Shown: positions 52,645 through 62,611, numbered from the stretch's first letter. The stretch: 64,000 bases of DNA from Gammaproteobacteria bacterium (GCA_024640985.1 JAHEDY010000005.1:19694-83693); one strand, 5' to 3'. The notes: a model not told the origin generated them from the letters alone. Translations and numbers: made by a program.

Positions 52645-55318
52645 GATATTCCACGAATTGCTCTTGAGTGATTGCCTCCAGCGTTTGAGCTTGCATCATG
52701 CGGTCATTGAAGGGTCTTCTGAGCCCAATCGCGCTCCAAATTGCATTGGAAAGTTCTGATTGCGTCGATGGCGGATTCATAAGTTGATTTAACAAACTCA
52801 GTCGTTGACTCTCAAATTGCTCATTCGGCATCGACTTCACCATGTCTGCAAAACTGTCGAATTCCTGTTGAATGGCCGCGGCTAATTCATCAGGATTCGC
52901 TGTCGGTGATTGGACAGCTCCGGTCAAGATAGGCGTGTTGTAGAGTGGAAAGGCGGTTGCGAAGGTAATGTAGCCGAGCTGCTTCTCAGTACGCAGCCGA
53001 GTGTAAAACGGAGCTTCAATCAAATTGCCGGCCAGTTGATTCAAAATTCGAGATCCCGGATCAGTGCGTTGGTCGATGTAGAGAATGCTGGCCGCTTGAT
53101 CGGGATGAGCATACGAATACGATCGAGTTCGATCGCCTGGCCAAGCATTCGTTGTGACTTCAACCGCTGGTGTATTGTCATCCAGCGGCAGCATATTGGC
53201 CCAGGAAGCTAACAGTTCTTCGCCTTCACTGCGAGAGACTGGACCATGAAGAAACATTTCTGCATGGATTCCTGAGAAAAACGCTTTTTGATACTGGTGG
53301 AAAGTGGATCGGTCAATCGCTGTGAACGCATCGTTGAGTTCGCTTTGTGCATAGGCGAAAGGCATTAATTCAGCGGTGACTTCATCGAACAACCGGCTTG
53401 ATGGACGCTGCGCCTGAACGCGGGCTAATTGCTGTGACTTGAGTTGTCTCAACCGAGTCCATGTCGGCTCGTCAATCAGAGGAATGGGAAGTGCGCGCAA
53501 CACGCTGTCCACCAAGAGGACCAAGGAATTGTGATAGCCGGAAAATTGCAATGTCATCCCGGACTGACTGGCTTGTGCTGAGAATCCGACGCCGGCGAGC
53601 GCAGCCTCATAGCTTAAAGTGTTGAAATGTTCATTGAGGGTATCGGCTAATAGATCACTCATGATCGATGCCTCAGGCGAACTGGCTGCCAGTGGTGTTC
53701 TGAGGCGAATGTACAAATCACTCCGCGGCTGAGCGTAACGATTCTCGGTCAGAATGTAGCCCACAGCGCTATCTGAAAAATACACTGTTAGAGGTTGGGT
53801 TTCGATGGTTGCCTTACGCGTGTTGGCGATTGGCTTTCCCGGGTCTTGAATAAATGGATTTGGAGCGGGGAGACGGACCATCTCGGATCGCTGGTTCCTC
53901 GCTGCCTGAAAACGTGTCAGCCGCGCATTCTCGAGTGCAAACCGAGCAATCGGAGTTGGGTAATACTGCGTGGTCTCGGTTGGCTCCACTTCAGGGGCAG
54001 TGATACGCACAAGCATTTGGTCAGGGATGAGCCAACTGAGCATGTCTCTGACCAGAGCCTGATCGAAACTCCTGAGGACTCGTCCTCGGGTCAACAGTTC
54101 ATGAGCCGGAGTTGAGTGCAGTTTTTCTGACAGATAGGTGACGAGATTTTGTGGATCTGATTCTTCCTCAAATCGAAAATTGGCATCGGAGACGGTTTTT
54201 AACTCATCAAAACGCCATGCTTGGAGACCATCAGTTTCAACTAACCGCAGGGTTTTAAACACGTCCTCGATCACTTGATCTCGTTGCGTGTAGCCTTCGG
54301 GCGTCAGGCTGATGCTAATCGAAAATGAGCGGCTCTCGGTCATGCCCAGGCTTTCACCGGCTGAAAGGCCATTGGCATAGCCTTTGGCCTTGAGGTGGGC
54401 TAGCAGGCTATTGTCACCTTCATGCCCCAAAAGATGACCGATAAACTGCAGTGGCGCATGATGCTGAAAAGCATCCGTATCTGGTATTGGGAATAAGAGC
54501 GTCAGGCGACGCGATTCAGTTGCCGGTTGTGATTGCACGACCAGAGGTAAGCGGCTGGTATCAAACAAGGGAGTGGAAATCACAGATGGCGCGAGTTGGC
54601 GATCAGGGATGTCTGTAAAGCGATCACGAACCCAGGTCTCTAGGGTGTCCAGTGATTCTTCACCCAGCACCACGAGTGCCATTCGATTCGCAGAATATTC
54701 GTTGTCATAAAAAGTTTTCAGTGCATCCAGAAGTCCGGGTTTGTTGAGAGTGCTGAGATTGCCGGCTCCAAATTGAGCAAAAGGATGATCAGGATTAAGC
54801 CCTTGCTTGGTCGCTTCAAAACTGAGGCGCGCCGGATCTTTGAGCTTTGACTGATATTCTGAATGCACTGCGTTGACTTCTCGATCGACATAGGTTGGAT
54901 CCAACGTCGGTGCAATAAAAAATCGACTAAAACGGTCAAGTGCTGGTTTGAGCGCCTTCGGGTTCAGGGAAAAGAAATAGTTTGTGTGTTCTGGCGCCGT
55001 GAATGCGTTGTGAGAGCCGGCTTGGTCGGAAATAAATTGTTGATATTCACCTGCATCAGGAAATTGATCCGTCCCTAAAAACAGCATATGTTCAAGGAAA
55101 TGCGCGAGACCTGGGAATTCCTTAGGATCGTTATTTGTGCCTACGTAAACATCCATTGATGCGGCAGCTTTGTCGGTGGTTGGATCTGAAATTAACAGCA
55201 CTTTCAGTGAATTTGGCAATGTCAGGTAGCGGTACTCTCGGTCACTGAGTTCCGGTGCCTCAATGGCCGCCTGAACAATGTTTGAGACGAGGACGAACAT
55301 CAGTGCAATCAGTCGCAT
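52589..55318 (-). CDS. Secreted M16-family (pitrilysin/insulinase-type) zinc peptidase
   Basis: A 909-residue periplasmic metallopeptidase. An N-terminal signal peptide (MRLIALMFVLVSNIVQAAIE) is followed by the inverted zinc motif H73-F-L-E76-H77. The downstream Glu pair E147/E154 lies in DREVNAVHSEY, as in pitrilysin. The C-terminal half carries the inactive M16 repeats (RTEKQLGYITFATAFPLYNTP). It probably degrades peptides in the periplasm. It is the last gene of the yaaA-unknown-M16 run and starts one base after the preceding stop. The tail overlaps the SulP gene by 56 bp, a long convergent overlap. Confidence 0.93.
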   Translation of the reverse strand: MRLIALMFVLVSNIVQAAIEAPELSDREYRYLTLPNSLKVLLISDPTTDKAAASMDVYVGTNNDPKEFPGLAHFLEHMLFLGTDQFPDAGEYQQFISDQAGSHNAFTAPEHTNYFFSLNPKALKPALDRFSRFFIAPTLDPTYVDREVNAVHSEYQSKLKDPARLSFEATKQGLNPDHPFAQFGAGNLSTLNKPGLLDALKTFYDNEYSANRMALVVLGEESLDTLETWVRDRFTDIPDRQLAPSVISTPLFDTSRLPLVVQSQPATESRRLTLLFPIPDTDAFQHHAPLQFIGHLLGHEGDNSLLAHLKAKGYANGLSAGESLGMTESRSFSISISLTPEGYTQRDQVIEDVFKTLRLVETDGLQAWRFDELKTVSDANFRFEEESDPQNLVTYLSEKLHSTPAHELLTRGRVLRSFDQALVRDMLSWLIPDQMLVRITAPEVEPTETTQYYPTPIARFALENARLTRFQAARNQRSEMVRLPAPNPFIQDPGKPIANTRKATIETQPLTVYFSDSAVGYILTENRYAQPRSDLYIRLRTPLAASSPEASIMSDLLADTLNEHFNTLSYEAALAGVGFSAQASQSGMTLQFSGYHNSLVLLVDSVLRALPIPLIDEPTWTRLRQLKSQQLARVQAQRPSSRLFDEVTAELMPFAYAQSELNDAFTAIDRSTFHQYQKAFFSGIHAEMFLHGPVSRSEGEELLASWANMLPLDDNTPAVEVTTNAWPGDRTRSYSYAHPDQAASILYIDQRTDPGSRILNQLAGNLIEAPFYTRLRTEKQLGYITFATAFPLYNTPILTGAVQSPTANPDELAAAIQQEFDSFADMVKSMPNEQFESQRLSLLNQLMNPPSTQSELSNAIWSAIGLRRPFNDRMMQAQTLEAITQEQFVEYLKQRIQSPVVLKAFRADG

Positions 55319-55319
55319 A

Positions 55320-55805
55320 TCACCACCAATACTTATTCCAGTTTTCGGGATTTGCCCAGAACTTCGGATTGTTCCAGGCTCGGGTATGGTTATATGTGGC
55401 GAGTGAGTAATGAAAACTCAAGAGGGTGGCTCGTTTCTGGCGACAATGTTCCCCACGTGTAAACGCCAGGGCATAGAGCGCCTCTGATTCAATCGATTCG
55501 CTCACGAAGCACAGAATCTCTGGGATCAAAAGATTGCGAACCTGCCCCAGAATGAGCAAATCATCGGGAGTCTGGATCGGATCAGCAATCAAGGCGGCGC
55601 TCGGTAGTTGAGTCGCAGACCGTATCGATTTTGGATTCATCACCTGAACTTGATTCAGGCAATGGGCTTGATAATCCGAGACCACCGGGGGGGCTTCCTG
55701 ACCGACAACCCAAATCGTCTCAGGTGCCGTCGATTCAAGCCAGGGCGCAAGAATTGAATCTGGCGTACGATCGTTCAACGGACTTCGGGATCCCGAATAA
55801 AACAC
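55320..55805 (-). CDS. Uncharacterised protein with Trp/Asn-rich C-terminus
   Basis: A 161-residue soluble protein. The first half could be a Rossmann-like region (PETIWVVGQEAP, LIADPIQTPDDLLILGQVRNLLIPEILCFVS). The end is striking: RAWNNPKFWANPENWNKYWW, with six Trp. I recall similar short proteins (DUF6231 type) in pseudomonads, but cannot confirm it. It starts 31 bp inside yaaA and ends one base before the M16 peptidase. Confidence 0.7.
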   Translation of the reverse strand: MFYSGSRSPLNDRTPDSILAPWLESTAPETIWVVGQEAPPVVSDYQAHCLNQVQVMNPKSIRSATQLPSAALIADPIQTPDDLLILGQVRNLLIPEILCFVSESIESEALYALAFTRGEHCRQKRATLLSFHYSLATYNHTRAWNNPKFWANPENWNKYWW

Positions 55806-56545
55806 GGAGCATCTGGTGTGGAATGCGCTTTGGAATAGCGATATCCGTCATAATCAAATGCATGAAGATCAGTCGCTGTTTGTGGGTCGGTTTCAACCAT
55901 AAACCGCGCCATCAGGCCTCTTGCTCGTTTGGCGTAAAAGCTGATGATCTTGTATTCGCCATTTTTCAGGTCTTTAAACACCGGTGAGATAGTAGGTCCT
56001 TCGATTGCTTTGAAATCAACGGCTGCCGAGTACTCGTTGCTGGCGAGATTAATCAGAGGTGCACCTTTTAAGTCAGCGTTGAGCCTCTGTGTAATTTTGT
56101 TTTTCCAGAACGCAGGCAATGAGGTGATGGCCTGACCTTTAAGCTTGGTTCCCATTTCCAACCGGTAGGGACGCATGGCATCGAAGGGTCTGAGCAGTCC
56201 GTAGAGTCCTGAGAGAATGCGCACATGTCCGGTTAACCGATTGAGGGCGTCGGGACCTAAGGTCTGCACATCGAGGCCTTGATACACGTCGCCGTTAAAT
56301 GCGTAAACAGCCGGCAATAAGTCGTCTGCTTGATGGTCTGGAGACCATTGTTCGAACCGCGCAGCATTTAACGCCGATAACTTGTCGGAGAGCTTCATCA
56401 GGCTGGCCAGATCCGATGGGCTGAACCCCCGCATCATGTCGGTCAGTGTGGTTGCTTCGTCCAAGAATTGTGGCGTTGTGATCGTTGCGCGATCAACGCT
56501 CAAGTCCGTATTTAGGGATTTGGCTGGCGATAAGATTGCTAACAT
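55775..56545 (-). CDS. yaaA: Peroxide stress protein YaaA (DUF328)
   Basis: YaaA lowers free iron and protects DNA during H2O2 stress in E. coli. The 256 residues begin MLAILSPAKSLNTDLS. PAVYAFNGDVYQGLDV, RILSGLYGLLRPFDAMRPYRLEMGTKL, NLASNEYSAAVD and YAKRARGLMARFM are family hallmarks. A GAGGAAT ribosome-binding site precedes the ATG. It is divergent from the ATP-grasp gene. Confidence 0.95.
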   Translation of the reverse strand: MLAILSPAKSLNTDLSVDRATITTPQFLDEATTLTDMMRGFSPSDLASLMKLSDKLSALNAARFEQWSPDHQADDLLPAVYAFNGDVYQGLDVQTLGPDALNRLTGHVRILSGLYGLLRPFDAMRPYRLEMGTKLKGQAITSLPAFWKNKITQRLNADLKGAPLINLASNEYSAAVDFKAIEGPTISPVFKDLKNGEYKIISFYAKRARGLMARFMVETDPQTATDLHAFDYDGYRYSKAHSTPDAPCFIRDPEVR

Positions 56546-56606
56546 GGATTCCTCTTTTTCTTGCGTCGACTCGGATGAAGCCGGACACTACACCTAGATT
56601 CAATAT

Positions 56607-58079
56607 TTGGACAAATGGACTGTGATCCAAGTCACCCCTGAAATTGCGGCTGGACAATTTTTCGACGAGCTTATCAGAGCCGACGGCGAAGCTCGTCCCG
56701 GAGCGGATAGTTTACTGAAATTTCTCACCGACCTCTCTCCTGAGGTGTTATCGGAAAAACGGACAGCGCTTGAGGCTGCGATCAAAAGCCAGGGAATTTC
56801 ATTTTTGGTCTATTCTGACTCCATGAATATTGACCGATCGTGGCCGTTGGACCTTGTGCCGCGTGTGATGCAGGCATCTGAGTGGCGACACACCGAGGCC
56901 GGATTGAAGCAACGGTTAAAAGCGCTCAATCTATTTTTAAACGATGTCTACAACGAACAGGCGATTTTGCGTGATGGCATCGTGCCTACTGAATTAGTCA
57001 CCGAAAGTCCTCACTACATCGCATTAGCCTCTGGAATGACGCCGCTTTTTGAGACTTGGGCTCACATTTGTGGATCCGATCTGGTGCGCGACCATCGTGG
57101 CCAACTCTTTGTTCTTGAGGACAATCTGCGAGTCCCAAGTGGCGTTTCTTATATGCTTGAAAATCGATCAGTGATGAAGCAAGTGTATCCAGAGTTATTT
57201 CGGAATCATCAAATCCTTCCGGTCAGTCAGTATGCGTCCGATTTGCTCGATATGCTCAATGCGTTGTCGCCACGGCCGGTCGATCATCCCGTCATTGTGG
57301 TGTTAACGCCCGGTATCTATAACTCCGCGTATTTTGAGCACAGCTATCTGGCTCAACAGATTGGTGCCGAATTGGTTCAAGGTTCGGATCTGTTTGTGGA
57401 TTCTGATGATTGTGTCTACATGAAGGCAGTCGAAGGTGTGAGCCGTGTCGATGTGATTTATCGACGGATTGATGACACCTTTCTCGATCCTGACGCTCTG
57501 AATCCTGATTCAGTACTTGGTGTTCCAGGATTGATGCGGGCATGGAGAGCCGGCAAAGTTTCGATTGCCAACGCGCCAGGCAGTGGAGTGGCTGATGATA
57601 AGGTGCTCTATGCCTATGTCCCTGAAATTATTCAATATTATTTAAATGAAAAACCGATCTTGGAGAATGTTCAGACCTACCTCTGTTCGGATCCCGAGCA
57701 ACAGGCATTTGTGCTGGACCACCTTGATGAACTTGTTGTTAAGCCGGCCGATGCGTCTGGTGGATATGGCATTATGGTCGGTCCGCATGCCACTGATGAA
57801 GAGATCGTGTCTCGTCGAGCCGAAATTCTGGAGAATCCTCGCGTTTGGATTGCGCAGCCAACGCTCGCGATTTCGACCACACTCACAGTCACCGAAGATG
57901 GCGATCTAGCCCCACGTCATGTTGATTTACGCCCCTTTGTTTTGCAAAGCTCGTCTCAATGGTGCTCAACCGGTGGATTATGTCGGGTGGCATTACGCGA
58001 AGGTTCATTGGTTGTGAATTCCTCACAAGGCGGTGGTTCTAAGGATTTTTGGGTGGTTGCCGACGAGATGCAGTCTTAA
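56607..58079 (+). CDS. Circularly permuted ATP-grasp family protein (DUF404/DUF407)
   Basis: A 490-residue member of the circularly permuted ATP-grasp family, proposed to form peptide-like bonds with an alpha-E partner. Diagnostic segments are FLNDVYNEQAILRDGIVP, VLEDNLRVPSGVSYMLENR, VVLTPGIYNSAYFEHSYLA, VYMKAVEGVSRVDVIYRRIDD and VVKPADASGGYGIMVGP. The N-terminus is uncertain: a TTG at 56607 without a ribosome-binding site, or a GTG at 56622. The stop overlaps the start of the alpha-E gene (TAATG). Confidence 0.9.
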   Translation: MDKWTVIQVTPEIAAGQFFDELIRADGEARPGADSLLKFLTDLSPEVLSEKRTALEAAIKSQGISFLVYSDSMNIDRSWPLDLVPRVMQASEWRHTEAGLKQRLKALNLFLNDVYNEQAILRDGIVPTELVTESPHYIALASGMTPLFETWAHICGSDLVRDHRGQLFVLEDNLRVPSGVSYMLENRSVMKQVYPELFRNHQILPVSQYASDLLDMLNALSPRPVDHPVIVVLTPGIYNSAYFEHSYLAQQIGAELVQGSDLFVDSDDCVYMKAVEGVSRVDVIYRRIDDTFLDPDALNPDSVLGVPGLMRAWRAGKVSIANAPGSGVADDKVLYAYVPEIIQYYLNEKPILENVQTYLCSDPEQQAFVLDHLDELVVKPADASGGYGIMVGPHATDEEIVSRRAEILENPRVWIAQPTLAISTTLTVTEDGDLAPRHVDLRPFVLQSSSQWCSTGGLCRVALREGSLVVNSSQGGGSKDFWVVADEMQS

Positions 58080-59008
58080 TGCTGGCCCGTGTCGCTGAAC
58101 ATCTTTACTGGCTTTCTCGTTATATCGAGCGAGCTGAGGCAACGGCTCGGCTCGCGATTGCTGCATCCGATACCATTTTAGATTTGCCCGATGGAGTTCC
58201 CTACGATTGGGAGTCTTTGATGCAAGTCTTTGGCTCGGGTGACTCAGATCCAGGAATTTCTGAAGTGGAGGTCATGGAGCAACTGGTATTGAGCCTCGAA
58301 CACTCAGGTTCGATTCGGGCGTCGATTGCGTCGGCTCGGGAGAATGCTCGAGTGACTCGAGATTTGATTCCGAAAGATGCTTGGATTGCCTTGAATGAAC
58401 TGCATGGGCTAATCGAACGTCAGTCATTTGCTGGTTTTGATCGATCATCACGGATTCGGTTGTTAAAACAGGTGATTTCGAGCTGTAGACTCTGGCACGG
58501 TTGCTTAGTCGCGAGCCAGGCGAGAGATTTGAGTTGGCTATTTTTGCGGCTCGGAGATCGACTTGAGCACGCAGACATGGTGTCTCGGCTGGTGGACCCT
58601 CGGGTCACACAGATGGTGCCGGGAGCGTCGACTCGATGGAGTAGTTATGAAGCCATTGGTTGGCAAAATCTTCTGACTGCGTTGGGTGGAGTGGAACTGT
58701 ATCGTCACAGCGCGCGTAACCGGATGCATGGAAGCGATGTTTTGGATTTTGTGCTTCGAGACACAAACTTCCCGCAATCGATGGCTGCGGCCTTAAATAG
58801 CGTCAGAGGCTACTTAAAAAAGTTGCCGCACCAACGTGTGTCGACTGACTTGCTGGATGGGATCGTTGATGGGTTAACTAAGCTAGATCTCGAGCGTTTA
58901 ACGCCAGATCTCCTGACGCAAAATATGGACTGGATTCAGCAAGGCCTTGTGACCTTGCATGGACACATTAGCGCTGAGTACTTCTTCTTCCAATCAAACA
59001 GTCCCTAA
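58079..59008 (+). CDS. Alpha-E domain-containing protein (DUF403)
   Basis: A 309-residue all-helical protein. Its ATG at 58079 overlaps the preceding stop by one base. MLARVAEHLYWLSRYIERAEATARL is the classic start of alpha-E proteins. SIASARENARVTRDLIPKDAWIALNEL and WLFLRLGDRLEHADMVSRLVD follow. The family is nearly always next to circularly permuted ATP-grasp enzymes. The usual third member, a transglutaminase-like protease, is absent here. The reaction is unknown. Confidence 0.92.
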   Translation: MLARVAEHLYWLSRYIERAEATARLAIAASDTILDLPDGVPYDWESLMQVFGSGDSDPGISEVEVMEQLVLSLEHSGSIRASIASARENARVTRDLIPKDAWIALNELHGLIERQSFAGFDRSSRIRLLKQVISSCRLWHGCLVASQARDLSWLFLRLGDRLEHADMVSRLVDPRVTQMVPGASTRWSSYEAIGWQNLLTALGGVELYRHSARNRMHGSDVLDFVLRDTNFPQSMAAALNSVRGYLKKLPHQRVSTDLLDGIVDGLTKLDLERLTPDLLTQNMDWIQQGLVTLHGHISAEYFFFQSNSP

Positions 59009-59064
59009 CCCGTGGGTTTGCGTCGGAGAATGTTGTATTCTTCGCGTTTCCTCAAGAGTGAGCC

Positions 59065-60630
59065 TTGAATTTGTCTGAATCAGTTGCGATCGCAGAGCGT
59101 TTGTCGGCTTCTTCGAAGCAATGCTTGGGCGTGCGTGGCTTAACGAAATATTTTGGAGACTTCCCAGCCAATGTCGATGTCACGCTGTCAGTCGACCAAG
59201 GCGAAATCCATGCTCTGCTCGGTGAAAACGGTGCAGGAAAATCCACACTCGTCAAAATGATTTATGGGATCTTAAAACCCGATGTCGGGTCCATGGAACT
59301 CAATTCTTGCCCGTATACACCAGATACCCCGAGTGATGCGAAACATGCTGGTGTTGGGATGGTTTTTCAACATTTTGCTGTGTTTGATGCGCTGACGGTG
59401 TTGGACAATATTGCCTTGGGTTTAGATGGCCGGCTTCCCGATGTTGCGCTTGCTGACGAGATCACAGCGGTTTGTGAGCGTTATCGATTACATCTTGAAT
59501 TGAACCGGCGGGTTTATGACTTAAGTGCCGGCGAAAGGCAGCGTGTTGAAATCATCCGTGCACTGATGCAAGACCCACGCCTATTGATTCTGGATGAACC
59601 GACATCGGTATTGACGCCGCAGGAGACTGAGCAGTTGTTCACAACGCTCGATCGGCTATCCGATGAAGGCCGGTCCATTATTTACATCTCGCACAAGCTT
59701 GACGAGGTCAGGGCGTTGTGTGATCGAGCCACATTAATGCGTGCAGGACACGTTGTTGATGTGGTGGATCCGAGGCAAGAAAGCACGCGCTCTCTCGGTG
59801 AAAAAATGATTGGTGAGCGTCTGAATGAAACCAAGCGAACAAAATTGCCGGCGACTGAAAAGTTAAAAGCACGTTTGACGGTTCGCGTCGGCGAGGTGTA
59901 TCCCGAATCGAGTCGAAGCGCGGTGTTACGTGATATTTACCTATCGGTGGCCCCTGGATCAATCCTCGGGATTTCAGGGGTTTCGGGGAACGGGCAAGAT
60001 ACCTTGTTTGACGTACTGTCAGGTGAGCTCACACTACCGAATCCCGACAGTTTAGTCCTGGATGGCGAGCCGATTGCACATCTGGGGATTGAACAGCGTC
60101 GACGCAGGCGATTGTTGGGTGCGCCGGAAAATCGTCTGGGACACGCGGCGGTGCCGGATTTAACGCTGTGGGAGAATGTCATTTTGACTGCACGACAAAC
60201 CCGCGGAATTCTAAAAAATGAGCATTTAATCAGCGGAACAGCTGCAAAAGCTTTTGCGCAAGAAGTGATTGAAACCTTTGATGTCAGAACAACTTCGGTG
60301 AATGCCAAAGCGTCGAGCCTCTCTGGAGGGAATCTGCAAAAGTTTCTGATCGGACGAGAGTTACTTGGCCAACCCCAGGTCTTTATCGTGTCGAATCCGA
60401 CTTGGGGTGTTGATGCGAAGGCGCAGTTGTTTATCCATCAAATGTTGATGGACATTGCCGACCAGGGCGCATCCATTATTCTTTTGAGTCAGGACATCGA
60501 TGAATTGCTTTCGGTGACTGATCGCATCTGTGCCATCTGCCATGGACGTCTTAGCCGTACGTTTGCGACTGAAGACATGACTCCAGAACACTTGGGAGCC
60601 TTGATGCTCGGACAGGAGATCGAGGCGTGA
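59065..60630 (+). CDS. ABC transporter ATPase, double NBD, BMP/nucleoside-uptake type
   Basis: A 521-residue ATPase with two nucleotide-binding domains. NBD1 is complete: Walker A GENGAGKST, signature LSAGERQRVEI, Walker B LLILDEPTSVLTP. NBD2 is degenerate in Walker A (GVSGNGQDTLF, Lys replaced by Gln) and Walker B (NPTWGVD for DPTRGLD), but keeps LSGGNLQKFLIGRE. This asymmetry is normal for the YufO/RbsA-like class. The TTG start follows AAGAG. It heads a four-gene operon with two permeases and a BMP-type binding lipoprotein. Confidence 0.93.
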   Translation: MNLSESVAIAERLSASSKQCLGVRGLTKYFGDFPANVDVTLSVDQGEIHALLGENGAGKSTLVKMIYGILKPDVGSMELNSCPYTPDTPSDAKHAGVGMVFQHFAVFDALTVLDNIALGLDGRLPDVALADEITAVCERYRLHLELNRRVYDLSAGERQRVEIIRALMQDPRLLILDEPTSVLTPQETEQLFTTLDRLSDEGRSIIYISHKLDEVRALCDRATLMRAGHVVDVVDPRQESTRSLGEKMIGERLNETKRTKLPATEKLKARLTVRVGEVYPESSRSAVLRDIYLSVAPGSILGISGVSGNGQDTLFDVLSGELTLPNPDSLVLDGEPIAHLGIEQRRRRRLLGAPENRLGHAAVPDLTLWENVILTARQTRGILKNEHLISGTAAKAFAQEVIETFDVRTTSVNAKASSLSGGNLQKFLIGRELLGQPQVFIVSNPTWGVDAKAQLFIHQMLMDIADQGASIILLSQDIDELLSVTDRICAICHGRLSRTFATEDMTPEHLGALMLGQEIEA

Positions 60631-61688
60631 TGTTTGTTGAACCACGTGCAGTGACTCGCTGGTATCACGAGTGGCTGGCCGTCTTGGTTGCATTGATTTT
60701 GACACTATTGACCGCTTCGGTCTTGTTGGCAGCGATCGGGCTTGATCCGCTGTCGAGTTTGCATCGAATTTTTATCAAACCGCTGAATTCTGTGTATGGG
60801 ATCAGTGAATTGCTGGCGAAAGCCACCCCGTTAATCACCATTGGTGTGGCCTTGGCGCTTGGATTTCGAGCCGGTGTTTGGAATATCGGTGCAGAGGGGC
60901 AACTCGTCATGGGTGGGCTTTGTGGCGGTGCAGTCGCTCTCGCGTTCTGGGGTATTGATGGTTTTTGGGTCATGCCTCTGGTGCTTCTCGGTGGAACCGT
61001 CGGCGGACTTCTTTGGGGGGCTATTCCCGCTTTTCTCAAGGTTCGGTTTAACGCGAATGAGATTCTGGTCTCCCTGATGCTCACTTATGTGGCGATTTTG
61101 TTGTTGAGTGTCATGGTGCACGGTCCGTTGCGCGATCCCGATGGGTTTAATTTTCCCGAAAGTCGATTATTCCATGATGCGGCAACCTTGCCGAAACTCT
61201 TTTCCGCTGGTCGTGGCCATTTGGGTTTCGTGTTTGCAATCGCGTTCGCGATTGTCGGAACGTGGGTCGTCAAGCGATGGCATTTGGGGTTTGAGATGCG
61301 AGTCACGGGTCTGTCGGCGAGTGCTGCGAAGTTTGCTGGATACAGCCGTGATCGAACTGTTTGGATGGCTTTGTTGATCGGTGGGGCAATCAGCGGATTT
61401 GCCGGAGTGGTGGAAGTCACGGGTAATATTGGGCAACTGGTTCCGACGATTTCTCCATCCTACGGTTTCACAGCGATTATCGTTGCTTTCTTAGCAAGGC
61501 TGCATCCGCTCGCTGTGATTCCGGCAGGCCTTTTGGTGGCCTTGTCGTATTTAGCCGGTGAGGCTGCTCAGTTGTCGCTAGGTGTTCCGGCTGCGAGTAC
61601 TCAGGTCTTCCAGGGACTGTTGTTGTTTTTCCTACTTGGGACTTCACTGTTTGTGAATTATCGAGTTCGTTTAGGGCGGGTGGCCTGA
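60627..61688 (+). CDS. ABC transporter permease, BMP/nucleoside-uptake type (YufP-like)
   Basis: A 353-residue membrane protein with about ten helices. LAKATPLITIGVALALGFRAGVWNIGAEGQLVMGGL is diagnostic of this permease class, and FNANEILVSLMLTYVA also fits. The GTG at 60627 overlaps the ATPase stop; the ATG three bases later would also serve. It pairs with the next gene to form a heterodimeric channel. Confidence 0.93.
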   Translation: MMFVEPRAVTRWYHEWLAVLVALILTLLTASVLLAAIGLDPLSSLHRIFIKPLNSVYGISELLAKATPLITIGVALALGFRAGVWNIGAEGQLVMGGLCGGAVALAFWGIDGFWVMPLVLLGGTVGGLLWGAIPAFLKVRFNANEILVSLMLTYVAILLLSVMVHGPLRDPDGFNFPESRLFHDAATLPKLFSAGRGHLGFVFAIAFAIVGTWVVKRWHLGFEMRVTGLSASAAKFAGYSRDRTVWMALLIGGAISGFAGVVEVTGNIGQLVPTISPSYGFTAIIVAFLARLHPLAVIPAGLLVALSYLAGEAAQLSLGVPAASTQVFQGLLLFFLLGTSLFVNYRVRLGRVA

Positions 61689-62611
61689 TGGATTACAGCT
61701 TATTGTCCTCTATCTTGCATGCCATTTTGGTGGCTTCAACCCCGTTGGTGTTTGCAGGTCTTGGTGCATTGATCCAAGAGCGCGCCGGTGTATTGAATTT
61801 GGGGATTGAAGGACTCATGATCGTTGGCGCCTTGGCTGGTTTTGCAACTGCTCTGGCTGGTTATCCACTGTTAGTCTCCGTGATTGCAGCAGCGTTAGCC
61901 GGTTCTGCCTTGGCAGCGATTTTTGCGTTGTTGGTGTTGCGCCTGTACGCCAATCCGGTGGCGACTGGGCTTGCATTGACGCTCTTTGGATTGGGGTTGA
62001 GTGCCTTGGCTGGAGCGCAGTATGTTGGGCAGGCTGCACCTCAAGTATCAGTTTGGACAATCCCATTATTGAGTCAGTTACCGGTGGTTGGGCATGCGCT
62101 CTTTTCACACGATCCGCTGGTCTATCTGTCGATTTTGATGGCTGCCTTGCTTTGGTGGTTTTTGAAGAAAACTCGAGCAGGTCTGATTCTGCGCGCGGTC
62201 GGCGAAAATCACGCGTCCGCGCACAGTCTGGGCTTTTCTGTCATGGGAATTCGTTTTTTGGCGATAGCTGCAGGTGGTGCACTGGCTGGTATCGGAGGGT
62301 CCTATCTCACCTTGGTGCAGACACCGCTGTTTGTCGAAGGAATGACCGCAGGCAGAGGTTGGATAGCTCTTGCATTGGTAGTGTTTGCCTCATGGCGGCC
62401 TTTCCGGGTGATTGCTGGTGCCTATTTGTTTGGAAGTGTGACGATTTTACAATTGCATAGTCAGGCGTTCGGTATTTCAATACCGGCCCAATGGCTGTCG
62501 ATGCTGCCTTATTTGGTCACAATTATGGCATTGGTGATGATTTCAGCCCGAGGCGAAAAGGGTTTGGCGGCACCTGGGTCGCTTGGAAAAATTTTTCGCG
62601 TATCACGTTAA
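61688..62611 (+). CDS. ABC transporter permease, BMP/nucleoside-uptake type (YufQ-like)
   Basis: The second permease, 307 residues. TPLVFAGLGALIQERAGVLNLGIEGLMIVGALAGF is the hallmark, followed by NPVATGLALTLFGLGLSALAG and RAVGENHASAHSLGFSV. The ATG overlaps the previous stop by one base (TGATG). An 17-bp gap with AGGAG leads to the binding protein gene. Confidence 0.93.
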   Translation: MDYSLLSSILHAILVASTPLVFAGLGALIQERAGVLNLGIEGLMIVGALAGFATALAGYPLLVSVIAAALAGSALAAIFALLVLRLYANPVATGLALTLFGLGLSALAGAQYVGQAAPQVSVWTIPLLSQLPVVGHALFSHDPLVYLSILMAALLWWFLKKTRAGLILRAVGENHASAHSLGFSVMGIRFLAIAAGGALAGIGGSYLTLVQTPLFVEGMTAGRGWIALALVVFASWRPFRVIAGAYLFGSVTILQLHSQAFGISIPAQWLSMLPYLVTIMALVMISARGEKGLAAPGSLGKIFRVSR

